A stretch of 64,000 nt of DNA from Parasporobacterium sp. (GTDB lineage: Bacteria > Bacillota > Clostridia > Lachnospirales > Lachnospiraceae): positions 54,512 to 118,511 of the forward strand of contig JAFWOB010000086.1 in the NCBI GenBank assembly GCA_017510065.1, given 5' to 3'. Position numbers and translations under genes: made by a program. Below, piece after piece: positions 1-7,500 of the stretch (the stretch's first letter is position 1; every line of letters begins with the position of its first letter). A model generated the notes under the pieces. It did no database searches, was not told where the DNA came from, and worked only from the letters and a program-made list of their open reading frames with translations.

Positions 1-1
1 G

Positions 2-1939
2 TATCTGATCAGCCTGGCAGTCTGTATCATATCCAATTATTATATCTCCATCATGATCTGTATTTTCCTGGTGTTCTATTTCATCTATCTGATGATCTGT
101 GAGAGAACCTTCAGGAACAGTTATGATGTGATGTACAGCTGCTGCCAGTTTATCCTGGTTTCCGCAGTCGCGGGATTCCTGTCCATGTTCCTGATCTTCC
201 CGGCACTGTGCAATCTCCTGATCACGGCATCTTCGTCCTCATCCTTCCCGACATCCATGACGGCGTACTACAGTGTCCTGGAAATGCTGTCGAAATCCCT
301 GATCAATACGGAACCGGCTGTGTTCAGCGGTCATTTTCCGAATATTTACTGTACAATGGCACTTTTCTTACTGGTGCCTCTTTACTGGATCTGCCGGGGG
401 ATCTCCGCCAGGGAAAAGGCTGGAAAGACCCTGCTGATCTGTCTGCTGGCCTTCAGCTTCATGTTCAATGTCCCGACTTTTGTCTGGCACGGGTTCCATT
501 TTCCCAACAGCCTGCCCTGCAGATATTCCTTCATCTATATCTTCCTGGTCCTTGTCATGGGGTATCAGGCACTGCTCAGAATCCGGCGATTCCGTACAAG
601 AGAGATCGTAATCTGCGCAGTTATGGGGATCGGCGGCGTCTTTTTGCTGCAGAAGCTCTATGAATCGGAGACTCTGACGCTGGGCAATGCTTTCCTGGGA
701 GTTTTATTTATCCTGCTGTATCTTGCGATCTGTGTGCTGCTGAAGAACCGGAAGATCTCCGGGACGGTTATCATGATCTTCCTGCTGCTCATCATGATCG
801 CGGAAACCGTGATCAATACCAATGCGACCGGCTATTCGACGACCAGCCGGACGGTCTATACGTCCGATAACGAGGCAATCCGGGAGATGCTTTCCGAAGT
901 GAAAGACGGTTCTTTCTTCCGGGTGGAAAAGGTACAGAGAAGAACCAAGAATGACGGAACCTGGAATGATTACAACAGCGCTTCCATCTTTTCTTCCACC
1001 ACGGTGGAAGGCAATTCCGACCTGTTCACGAGACTGGGAATGCAGGGAAGGATCAACGCCTACTCTTATTCCGGGCATACACCGTTTACCCAGGCGCTTC
1101 TGGGGGTGAAGTATGAGATCTCGGACAGTGAGCAATCAGATCCTCTGATGACAAAGATTTCTTCCTATGATAAATACAACCTCTACAGAAACAAATATGC
1201 GCTGTCCCTGGGATTTCTGGTAGATCATGATGTTGACAGTACTGCCGCGCCAATGTCCAATCCGTTCGGCTATCAGAACGGTCTGCTTATGGATATTGCA
1301 GAAACGGAAGGCGTCTTTGAGACCATGGACAGTGTGAGCGGGGAAGCAGCATCGTTTACGGTACAGAAAGACGGAAGATGTCTTGTGTATCTGACAGGGA
1401 GCATTAAAAATGTAAGAACAGCCATCAAGACGGATGAAGAGAATGTGGTCGAAGGAGCGTTTGATTCCCTGGAAACGCCGCAGATCATCGATCTGGGAGA
1501 TGTAAAAACCGGAGATGTCGTTACGATCACAAGCAATGATGTGGATTCCCCGACGGTCACAGCCTATCCTGCCATCATGGATTATGACCTGTATGAAAAA
1601 GCCATGCAGACTCTGAGCGCGCATCAGATGGAGATCACAGAGTTTCAGGATACCTATGTGAAGGGACAGGTTTTTGTTTCAGATCGTCCGGTCCTGTTTA
1701 CCACGATCCCTTATGATAAAGGGTGGTCGGTGTTTGTCGATGGACAAAAGAGCGCTTACCGGGATCTGGAAAACTCTTTTATCCTCGTGGACCTTGAGCC
1801 GGGAGAGCATACGATAGAGTTCCGGTACTGGCCTTCGGGGCTGACGATCGGGATCATGCTGACTCTGGTCGGGATCGCAGGGTTCGTTATAATGGAGCTC
1901 ATGCAGAAAAAACGAATAAAAAATACAAAAAACAGATAG
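2..1939 (+). CDS. YfhO family membrane protein (5' end outside window)
   Basis: The frame is open to the window edge, so the N-terminus is missing; the first visible in-frame ATG at 53 is internal. The visible part has about eight hydrophobic membrane segments, then a long soluble domain from about residue 270, then a final membrane segment and a basic tail (KKRIKNTKNR). This matches the C-terminal two thirds of YfhO proteins, large membrane proteins linked in Bacillus to glycosylation of lipoteichoic acid or other surface glycans. The near-terminal domain before the last helix looks like the usual YfhO beta-rich domain. The target glycan here cannot be read from the sequence. The gene is followed by the rpsB promoter and shows no clear terminator of its own. 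Confidence 0.85.
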   Translation, partial: YLISLAVCIISNYYISIMICIFLVFYFIYLMICERTFRNSYDVMYSCCQFILVSAVAGFLSMFLIFPALCNLLITASSSSSFPTSMTAYYSVLEMLSKSLINTEPAVFSGHFPNIYCTMALFLLVPLYWICRGISAREKAGKTLLICLLAFSFMFNVPTFVWHGFHFPNSLPCRYSFIYIFLVLVMGYQALLRIRRFRTREIVICAVMGIGGVFLLQKLYESETLTLGNAFLGVLFILLYLAICVLLKNRKISGTVIMIFLLLIMIAETVINTNATGYSTTSRTVYTSDNEAIREMLSEVKDGSFFRVEKVQRRTKNDGTWNDYNSASIFSSTTVEGNSDLFTRLGMQGRINAYSYSGHTPFTQALLGVKYEISDSEQSDPLMTKISSYDKYNLYRNKYALSLGFLVDHDVDSTAAPMSNPFGYQNGLLMDIAETEGVFETMDSVSGEAASFTVQKDGRCLVYLTGSIKNVRTAIKTDEENVVEGAFDSLETPQIIDLGDVKTGDVVTITSNDVDSPTVTAYPAIMDYDLYEKAMQTLSAHQMEITEFQDTYVKGQVFVSDRPVLFTTIPYDKGWSVFVDGQKSAYRDLENSFILVDLEPGEHTIEFRYWPSGLTIGIMLTLVGIAGFVIMELMQKKRIKNTKNR

Positions 1940-1945
1940 AACTGC

Positions 1946-1974
1946 TTGTAATTTGTGAAACGATACAGTAGAAT
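1946..1974 (+). promoter_or_regulatory. Predicted promoter of rpsB-tsf
   Basis: TTGTAA (1946-1951), a 17-nt spacer and TAGAAT (1969-1974) fit a vegetative sigma-A promoter. It lies just after the yfhO-like stop and before the structured rpsB leader. Confidence 0.55.
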
Positions 1975-1993
1975 AAGCAAGTTGTGAAATAAA

Positions 1994-2059
1994 CACGCAC
2001 GTCTTTTCTGCGGGCCCTGCCGGATATACTCGGTCCGGTCCCCTCAGAAACAGGGCGTG
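1994..2059 (+). promoter_or_regulatory. Structured 5' leader of rpsB
   Basis: The leader between promoter and rpsB can fold into nested stems: CACGC (1994-1998) with GCGTG (2055-2059), TTTCTG (2005-2010) with CAGAAA (2045-2050), and CCGG (2020-2023) with CCGG (2035-2038). Autoregulatory leaders recognised by ribosomal protein S2 are known upstream of rpsB in many bacteria, so feedback control by S2 is a reasonable inference. I have not matched it to a specific RNA family model. Confidence 0.45.
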
Positions 2060-2084
2060 GGGAAGAAAACAGGAGGAAAATTAA

Positions 2085-2834
2085 ATGAGTGTTATTTCAA
2101 TGAAACAGTTACTGGAAGCAGGTGTGCATTTCGGACACCAGACCCGCAGATGGAACCCCAAGATGGCTCCGTACATCTATACCGAGAGAAACGGTATCTA
2201 TATCATCGACCTTCAGAAAACCGTCGGACTGATCGATGATGCATTCGACGCAGTATCCGATATCACCGCACAGGGCGGCACCATCCTTTTCGTAGGAACC
2301 AAGAAGCAGGCTCAGGAAGCCATCAGGACCGAAGCAGAACGCTGCGGTATGTATTATGTCAACGAGAGATGGCTCGGCGGTATGCTTACCAACTTCAAGA
2401 CCATCCAGTCCAGAGTCAAGAGACTGAAAGACATTGAGAAGATGGAAGAAGACGGCACCTTTGAAGTTCTGCCGAAGAAGGAAGTTATCGCCATCAGAAA
2501 AGAGCAGGAGAAACTGGAGAAGAACCTTGGCGGTATCAAGGAAATGAGAAAACTCCCGGATGCTATTTTCGTAGTTGATCCCAAGAAGGAAAAGATCTGC
2601 GTACAGGAAGCTCACAAGCTGGGCATCACCCTGATCGGTATCTGTGACACCAACTGTGATCCGGAAGAACTGGATTATGTGATCCCGGGCAATGATGATG
2701 CGATCCGCGCCGTAAAACTGATCGTTTCCAAGATGGCAGATGCTGTTATCGAGGCAAACCAGGGTATGGAATATGTCGTGGAAGCACCGGAAGCCGAGGA
2801 AGAAGAAGCGGCAGAAGCAGCAGTAGAAGAATAA
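2085..2834 (+). CDS. rpsB: 30S ribosomal protein S2
   Basis: The 249-residue product has S2 landmarks: an N-terminal block with [13 protein letters not shown], the [13 protein letters not shown] segment, and DPKKE followed by the [18 protein letters not shown] block. S2 sits on the back of the 30S subunit and is needed for S1 binding. The last 20 residues are a Glu/Ala-rich tail, common in Firmicutes. An AGGAGG site lies 8-13 nt before the ATG. tsf follows after 27 nt, the conserved rpsB-tsf pairing, so the two are very probably cotranscribed. Confidence 0.98.
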   Translation: MSVISMKQLLEAGVHFGHQTRRWNPKMAPYIYTERNGIYIIDLQKTVGLIDDAFDAVSDITAQGGTILFVGTKKQAQEAIRTEAERCGMYYVNERWLGGMLTNFKTIQSRVKRLKDIEKMEEDGTFEVLPKKEVIAIRKEQEKLEKNLGGIKEMRKLPDAIFVVDPKKEKICVQEAHKLGITLIGICDTNCDPEELDYVIPGNDDAIRAVKLIVSKMADAVIEANQGMEYVVEAPEAEEEEAAEAAVEE

Positions 2835-2861
2835 TTACAGTTTATATATAAGGAGACGAAA

Positions 2862-3953
2862 ATGGCAGCAGTAACCACAGCAATGGTAAAAGAATTAAGA
2901 GATATGACAGGCGCTGGTATCATGGCCTGTAAGAATGCACTGGTCGAGAATGACGGTGATATGGAAAAGGCAGTGGAATCCCTTCGTAAGCGCGGTGAGG
3001 CACAGGCAGTCAAGAAAGCCGGCCGTATCGCAGCAGAAGGCCTGGTTTCCCTGGTTGTGAAGGAAGATAAAAATGCAGCGATCGTCGAAGTAAACTCTGA
3101 AACAGACTTCGTGGCAAAGACAGACAAGTTCCAGGATTTTGTCAAGGCAGTTGTAGAGCAGGTTTATGCATCTGATGCAGTAGATGTTGATGAACTGAAG
3201 AATGACAAACTGCTGAATGATCCTACAAGAACAGTCGGAGAAGAACTGGTCAACCAGATCGCTACCATCGGTGAGAACCTTTCTATCAGAAGATTTGCAA
3301 GGATCAAATCCGACGGCCTGGTAGTCGGCTACGTACACGGCGGCGGAAGAATCGGCGTTCTGGTAGAAGCAGCAGCACAGAACAATGACGCCAACAAGGA
3401 AGCCCTGAAGAATGTCGCAATGCAGGTTGCAGCTATGAACCCGCAGTACATCAGCAGGGATAACATGTCTGAAAAAGAACTGGCAGACCTGAAAGAGGTT
3501 GTGATCGACAGCTCCCTGAATACACCGGAAACTCTTGCAAAGCCGATCCTGGTCAGAATGATCGACAAGGTTCTGAGCGAGTCTTTATGGTCAGAGCAGG
3601 ATGCTGCTATCTACGAAGAGCAGAAGAACAACCTGAACTACCTGTTCAATTTCCTTTCCAAGGAAGCGAAAGCAGTTGTTGCGGAGCAGGCTATGAAGCA
3701 CAAAGATTCCATCGTTGCTGACAAGATCTTCAGCGGACTGGTAGAAGGCCGTTTCACCAAGCAGCTGAAAGACATCTGCCTTCTGGATCAGATCTATGTA
3801 AAGGCAGAAGACGGCAAGCAGACCGTCGGCAAATATCTGGAATCTGTCGATAAGGATATCAAGATTACCAATATCGTTCGTTTTGAAGTCGGCGAAGGCA
3901 TCGAGAAGAAGCAGGAAAACTTCGCTGAAGAAGTTGCAAAACAGATGATGTAA
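2862..3953 (+). CDS. tsf: Elongation factor Ts
   Basis: EF-Ts recycles EF-Tu by exchanging GDP for GTP. The N-terminal UBA-like domain is clear (VKELRDMTGAGIMACKNALV), followed by the core NSETDFVAK motif and the C-terminal LLDQ...YVKAEDGKQTVG block, ending EEVAKQMM. At 363 residues it is about 50 longer than the usual clostridial protein of about 310. The surplus lies near residues 205-275, between the SRD motif and the IVADKIFSGLVEGR block, in a charged, probably helical stretch. The reading frame is intact, so this is a lineage insertion rather than an error. Good AGGAG site upstream; cotranscribed with rpsB. Confidence 0.97.
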   Translation: MAAVTTAMVKELRDMTGAGIMACKNALVENDGDMEKAVESLRKRGEAQAVKKAGRIAAEGLVSLVVKEDKNAAIVEVNSETDFVAKTDKFQDFVKAVVEQVYASDAVDVDELKNDKLLNDPTRTVGEELVNQIATIGENLSIRRFARIKSDGLVVGYVHGGGRIGVLVEAAAQNNDANKEALKNVAMQVAAMNPQYISRDNMSEKELADLKEVVIDSSLNTPETLAKPILVRMIDKVLSESLWSEQDAAIYEEQKNNLNYLFNFLSKEAKAVVAEQAMKHKDSIVADKIFSGLVEGRFTKQLKDICLLDQIYVKAEDGKQTVGKYLESVDKDIKITNIVRFEVGEGIEKKQENFAEEVAKQMM

Positions 3954-3960
3954 TCCCTTT

Positions 3961-5334
3961 ATGAAAGAGATCGCAAGAAAAACAAAAAAAGAGATCGACT
4001 TTACTAATGGCCCTGTTCTGGGGCCATTAGTTAAATTTATGGGTCCTGTTCTGGCAGCCCTTATGATCCAGTCGCTGTACAGCGCAGTGGACCTGATGAT
4101 CGTAGGACAGTTCGGGACAGCGGTGAATGTATCCGGCGTATCGGTGGGCGGCTCCCTGACATATACCATTCAGGCAGTCATCACTTCTCTTGCCATGGGT
4201 ACTACTATACTACTGGGTCAGGCCATTGGTGAGGGACGGAAAAAAGATTCCGGGAAGATCGTAGGAACGACTGTGATCCTGTTTGCCGCCATTGCCCTTT
4301 TGGTCACAGCTCTGCTGCTGATCTTCGCACGGCAGGGAATGATCCTTTTGCAGACACCGCAGGAGGCGCTGGAGGAAGGCGTCATCTATGTCCGGATCTG
4401 CGCCATAGGAATGATCTTCATTGTGGCTTACAATGTCCTGGGAAGCGTATTCCGGGGAATCGGAGATTCCAATACGCCGCTGATCTCTGTTGCCATTGCC
4501 TGTGCGGTCAATGTAGGAGGAGATCTTCTTCTGGTAGGCGTTTTCCATATGGCTGCTGCCGGCGCAGCGATCGCTACGGTTTTTGCGCAGGCGGTCAGCG
4601 TGGTGATTTCCTATGTGATCGCCAGAAAAAAGGGACTTCCTTTCGAACTGAACCAGGATACTCTGAAGTTTGATAAGAGGATTGCCCTTGCTGTCATGAA
4701 ACTGGGTACCCCGCTGGCTCTGCAGAGTCTGATCGTGAGCGGCTCCTTTATGATCCTTCAGGGAATCCTGAATACACTGGGACTGATCGCCTCTGCCGGG
4801 ATCGGGATCGCAGGAAGGCTTCTTACGTTTATCATGCTCTTTCCGGATGCGGCTCTGCAGGCTCTGTCGGCTTTTGTGGCACACAATGTGGGAGCGAGGA
4901 AACTTCATCGGGCAAAGAGAGCATTTGTCCATACTGTCTGGATGAGTCTTGTATTTTCCTGTCTTATGTCTATCCTTTCGTTCTTTAACGGAACGATCCT
5001 GACAGGTATTTTTACCTCTGATCCGGATATCATGGTGGCTGCCGCGGATTATCTGAAGGCTTTCGCGATTGACTGCTTCTTATGTTCCTCTTTGTTCGGC
5101 TTTATCGGCTACCTGAACGGCTGCGGAAAAACGGGGATTTCCTTTATTCAGGGGATTGTGGGCGTTGCGGTAAGGATTCCGGCTGCCTTTTTCCTGAAAA
5201 GCATCAGCAGTTCCCTGTTTGTGATCGGACTTGCCACCCCGATCTCTACAGTTGTACAGAACATTTTATGTCTGATCTATTTCCTGGCCTCCAACCAGAA
5301 ACTGACAGAGATGTATGAAGGAGACAGGGAGTAA
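3961..5334 (+). CDS. MATE family efflux transporter
   Basis: The 457-residue integral membrane protein has about 12 hydrophobic helices in two halves and MATE hallmarks: an N-terminal NGPVLGPLVKFMGPVLAA segment and the VFRGIGDSNTPL block. MATE proteins export cationic compounds in exchange for Na+ or H+; the substrate is unknown. The ATG is only 7 nt after the tsf stop with no convincing Shine-Dalgarno sequence, so translation may be coupled to tsf. An 11-bp perfect hairpin lies in codons 15-24. Its position after rpsB-tsf, where pyrH-frr is often found, is unusual. Confidence 0.93.
   Translation: MKEIARKTKKEIDFTNGPVLGPLVKFMGPVLAALMIQSLYSAVDLMIVGQFGTAVNVSGVSVGGSLTYTIQAVITSLAMGTTILLGQAIGEGRKKDSGKIVGTTVILFAAIALLVTALLLIFARQGMILLQTPQEALEEGVIYVRICAIGMIFIVAYNVLGSVFRGIGDSNTPLISVAIACAVNVGGDLLLVGVFHMAAAGAAIATVFAQAVSVVISYVIARKKGLPFELNQDTLKFDKRIALAVMKLGTPLALQSLIVSGSFMILQGILNTLGLIASAGIGIAGRLLTFIMLFPDAALQALSAFVAHNVGARKLHRAKRAFVHTVWMSLVFSCLMSILSFFNGTILTGIFTSDPDIMVAAADYLKAFAIDCFLCSSLFGFIGYLNGCGKTGISFIQGIVGVAVRIPAAFFLKSISSSLFVIGLATPISTVVQNILCLIYFLASNQKLTEMYEGDRE
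4003..4031 (+). repeat. Strong hairpin inside the start of the MATE gene
   Basis: ACTAATGGCCC (4003-4013) and GGGCCATTAGT (4021-4031) are perfect inverted repeats of 11 bp around a 7-nt loop. The downstream sequence is not a T-run, so it is not a classical terminator. In the mRNA it would form a stable stem near the start codon of a gene that lacks a clear ribosome binding site. Confidence 0.7.
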
Positions 5335-5357
5335 ATAACAGCTTTTTGTTGACTGGA

Positions 5358-5393
5358 TGTGGATAACGCGGCGGCAGAAACATGTTATCCACA
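5358..5393. promoter_or_regulatory. Inverted pair of consensus DnaA boxes upstream of the dcw cluster
   Basis: TGTGGATAA (5358-5366) and TTATCCACA (5385-5393) are both exact matches to the consensus DnaA box, facing each other. The paired arms extend to a 10-bp perfect inverted repeat with a 16-nt spacer. No dnaA, dnaN or other origin genes are nearby, so this is more likely a DnaA-responsive regulatory or titration site than oriC. Confidence 0.6.
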
Positions 5394-5425
5394 AGTAAAA
5401 AAACAGAATATTAATAATCTTTTAC

Positions 5426-5463
5426 AATCAAGTGCTTTCACCCGAAAGTGCTTGATTTTTTTC
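5426..5463 (+). terminator. Terminator after the MATE gene
   Basis: A 14-bp stem with two G-U pairs (5426-5439 with 5444-5457) and a 4-nt ACCC loop is followed by a run of T. It closes the rpsB-tsf-MATE unit. Confidence 0.85.
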
Positions 5464-5480
5464 GTATAGGGGGTTAATAT
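5452..5480 (+). promoter_or_regulatory. Predicted promoter of the mraZ operon
   Basis: TTGATT (5452-5457), a 17-nt spacer and TAATAT (5475-5480). The -35 overlaps the downstream arm of the preceding terminator. The predicted start near 5487 places the MraZ boxes in the first transcribed bases, consistent with autorepression. Confidence 0.5.
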
Positions 5481-5486
5481 GTCTCA

Positions 5487-5526
5487 AAAGTGGTGAATTG
5501 TGGCACTTAATGGAGGAAAGTGGTAA
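5487..5526 (+). promoter_or_regulatory. MraZ operator: four boxes at 10-nt period
   Basis: Four consecutive 10-mers start at 5487, 5497, 5507 and 5517: AAAGTGGTGA, ATTGTGGCAC, TTAATGGAGG and AAAGTGGTAA. Each has TGG at the same position. MraZ is known to bind short TGG-containing direct repeats upstream of its own gene, with an AAAGTG-type consensus in Mollicutes. The exact helical-turn spacing supports cooperative binding by the MraZ ring. Confidence 0.75.
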
Positions 5527-5603
5527 AGTCTCGCAAGAGAAAAGGGCACGGAACTTCTTAAGTATAGACTGTAGAAAAGTCGCTGGGAGGTAACAGGTAA
5601 GCT

Positions 5604-6038
5604 ATGCAGTTTATGGGTGAGTACAATCATTCCATAGATGCCAAGGGCAGGATAATAGTCCCCTCAAAGTTCCGGGAAAAACTGGGTGACCGGTTTATCG
5701 TGACAAAGGGACTTGACGGCTGCTTGTGGGTTTTCTCAACATCTGAGTGGGAAAGTTTCTCAGGAAAACTCACAAGCCTGCCTGTTGCCAGGAGAGACGC
5801 CCGTAATTTTACGAGGTTCTTCCTGGCAGGCGCCACCGAAGCGGAAACGGACAAAATGGGGAGGATACTCCTTCCGCAGGTTCTCAGGGACTATGCAAAG
5901 CTGGACAAAGATGCTGTTCTGATCGGAGCAGGAAACCGGGTCGAGATCTGGAATAAGGACGAATGGACCGACATATCCACATTTGACAATGTAAATGACC
6001 TGGCCGAGCAGATGGGAGAATGGGGATTTGGAATTTAA
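5604..6038 (+). CDS. mraZ: Transcriptional regulator MraZ
   Basis: The 144-residue product starts [24 protein letters not shown] and contains two SpoVT/AbrB-like DNA-binding modules with the DAKGR and [11 protein letters not shown] signatures. MraZ is the first gene of most dcw clusters and represses its own operon by binding direct repeats upstream; such boxes are present at 5487-5526. A GGGAGG site precedes the ATG. The 3' end overlaps the rsmH start. Confidence 0.97.
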   Translation: MQFMGEYNHSIDAKGRIIVPSKFREKLGDRFIVTKGLDGCLWVFSTSEWESFSGKLTSLPVARRDARNFTRFFLAGATEAETDKMGRILLPQVLRDYAKLDKDAVLIGAGNRVEIWNKDEWTDISTFDNVNDLAEQMGEWGFGI

Positions 6039-6960
6039 ACATGAGTCGGTTTTGGTAAACGAAACCCTGGACAGTTTAAAGATTAACCCGGACGGGATCT
6101 ATGTTGACGGAACACTAGGCGGAGGCGGTCATTCTTTCAAGATCATCCAGAAGCTGAGAAAAGGACGCCTGATCGACATAGATCAGGATCAGGATGCGCT
6201 GGATGCTTCCTATAAAAGACTTGCGATCTTTAAAGAGAAGGTCACTCTTGTAAAAGACAATTATGCAAATATCAAGCAGATCCTTCAGGATCTGAAGATC
6301 GATCAGGTGGACGGGATCCTTCTGGATATAGGAGTTTCGTCCTTTCAGATCGACAATCCGGAGCGAGGATTCACCTACAGGGAAGACGCACCGCTGGATA
6401 TGAGGATGGACAAGCAGTCAGCCCTGACCGCGAGAGAAGTGGTCAATACCTATTCGCGGGAGGATCTGGCGAGGATCATACGTGATTACGGCGAAGAGAA
6501 GTTTGCCAATAATATCGCAAAGCATATTGAGGAGGCCCGGAAAGAATCTCCGATCGAAACCACCGGGCAGCTGAAAGAGATCATAGAACATGCAATCCCA
6601 GCCGCTGTTCGCAAGGGGCAGCAGGGATTTGCGAAAAAGACGTTTCAGGCACTGCGGATCGAAGTGAACTCAGAACTGGATGTTCTGGATTCCTCCATAG
6701 ATACCATGATCGGTCTGTTAAAGCCCGGAGGAAGGCTGGCGATCATTACATTTCATTCGCTGGAAGACCGAATCGTGAAGAACCGGTTCAGGGAAAATGA
6801 AAACCCCTGTACCTGCCCTCCGGATTTTCCGGTCTGTGTGTGCGGGGCTGTATCCCGGGGGAAGGTTATTACCAGGAAGCCCATTGTACCGACACCGGAA
6901 GAATGTGCGAGAAACAAACGCGCAGGCAGCGCAAAATTAAGAGTTTTTGAAAGAAGTTAG
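6028..6960 (+). CDS. rsmH: 16S rRNA (cytosine(1402)-N(4))-methyltransferase
   Basis: RsmH (MraW) methylates C1402 in the 30S decoding centre using S-adenosylmethionine. Visible motifs are the SAM loop [40 protein letters not shown] and the C-terminal [14 protein letters not shown] chose the TTG at 6028 (reading [10 protein letters not shown]): it gives 310 residues, the usual length and N-terminus, has GGGAGA about 10 nt upstream, and overlaps the mraZ stop by 11 nt. A longer ATG start at 5995 would add eleven unconserved residues. Confidence 0.96.
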   Translation: MEFKHESVLVNETLDSLKINPDGIYVDGTLGGGGHSFKIIQKLRKGRLIDIDQDQDALDASYKRLAIFKEKVTLVKDNYANIKQILQDLKIDQVDGILLDIGVSSFQIDNPERGFTYREDAPLDMRMDKQSALTAREVVNTYSREDLARIIRDYGEEKFANNIAKHIEEARKESPIETTGQLKEIIEHAIPAAVRKGQQGFAKKTFQALRIEVNSELDVLDSSIDTMIGLLKPGGRLAIITFHSLEDRIVKNRFRENENPCTCPPDFPVCVCGAVSRGKVITRKPIVPTPEECARNKRAGSAKLRVFERS

Positions 6961-6986
6961 GAACATACAGGCAGGATTTATCAGGA

Positions 6987-7499
6987 ATGGGTTGCAGAAC
7001 AAGAGCAAATGAGTATTATGCGATGATGTCTCAGGCACAGGTACAGCAAAACAGAAGACATAGAGATATCGTAGAGGGAAACGTGGTACGGAAGAGCGTT
7101 CCCCAGAAGGCAGCGCCTGTCCGAATCAAAAAGCACAGGAAAAAAGCTGCATCTGTTTCTGCTGCAAAAGCATTTGCGAGACAGAAAGCAAGATTTGTTG
7201 CTCTCGGTGTGATCGGTTCCATTGTCGTGATCTTTTTATGTACCGCCTTGCTGATGACCATGGAAAAGAGCAGTACCCTGGCAGAAGAAGTGACGTTAAG
7301 GGAATCACAGCTGGATGAACTGACAATTGCCAATGACGCCAGGAAATACGAGATCGACAGTTCCGTTGACCTGAATTATGTTATTTCAGTCGCAACCGAA
7401 GAACTGGGCATGGTGCGCAGCAGTCTTTCCCAGGTTGTTACATACAGCACGAAAGACACTGAATATTTGCAGCAGGTGGCGAAAGTACCCGCTGATTAA
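6987..7499 (+). CDS. ftsL: FtsL-like cell division protein
   Basis: The 170-residue protein has a basic cytoplasmic N-terminus, one membrane helix (about residues 70-90, FVALGVIGSIVVIFLCTALL) and an extracytoplasmic heptad-rich segment, the bitopic plan of FtsL. It lies between rsmH and the division transpeptidase, the standard position of ftsL. FtsL joins DivIC/FtsB and DivIB/FtsQ in the division complex that activates FtsW and its PBP. Sequence identity is too low to prove by eye, so the call rests on topology and synteny. The start could be 6987 or the ATG at 7023. Confidence 0.8.
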   Translation: MGCRTRANEYYAMMSQAQVQQNRRHRDIVEGNVVRKSVPQKAAPVRIKKHRKKAASVSAAKAFARQKARFVALGVIGSIVVIFLCTALLMTMEKSSTLAEEVTLRESQLDELTIANDARKYEIDSSVDLNYVISVATEELGMVRSSLSQVVTYSTKDTEYLQQVAKVPAD

Positions 7500-7500
7500 T

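Noticed and set aside
5358-5393. Chromosomal replication origin
   Set aside because: Only two DnaA boxes, no AT-rich unwinding region and no dnaA/dnaN genes; a regulatory or titration site is more likely.
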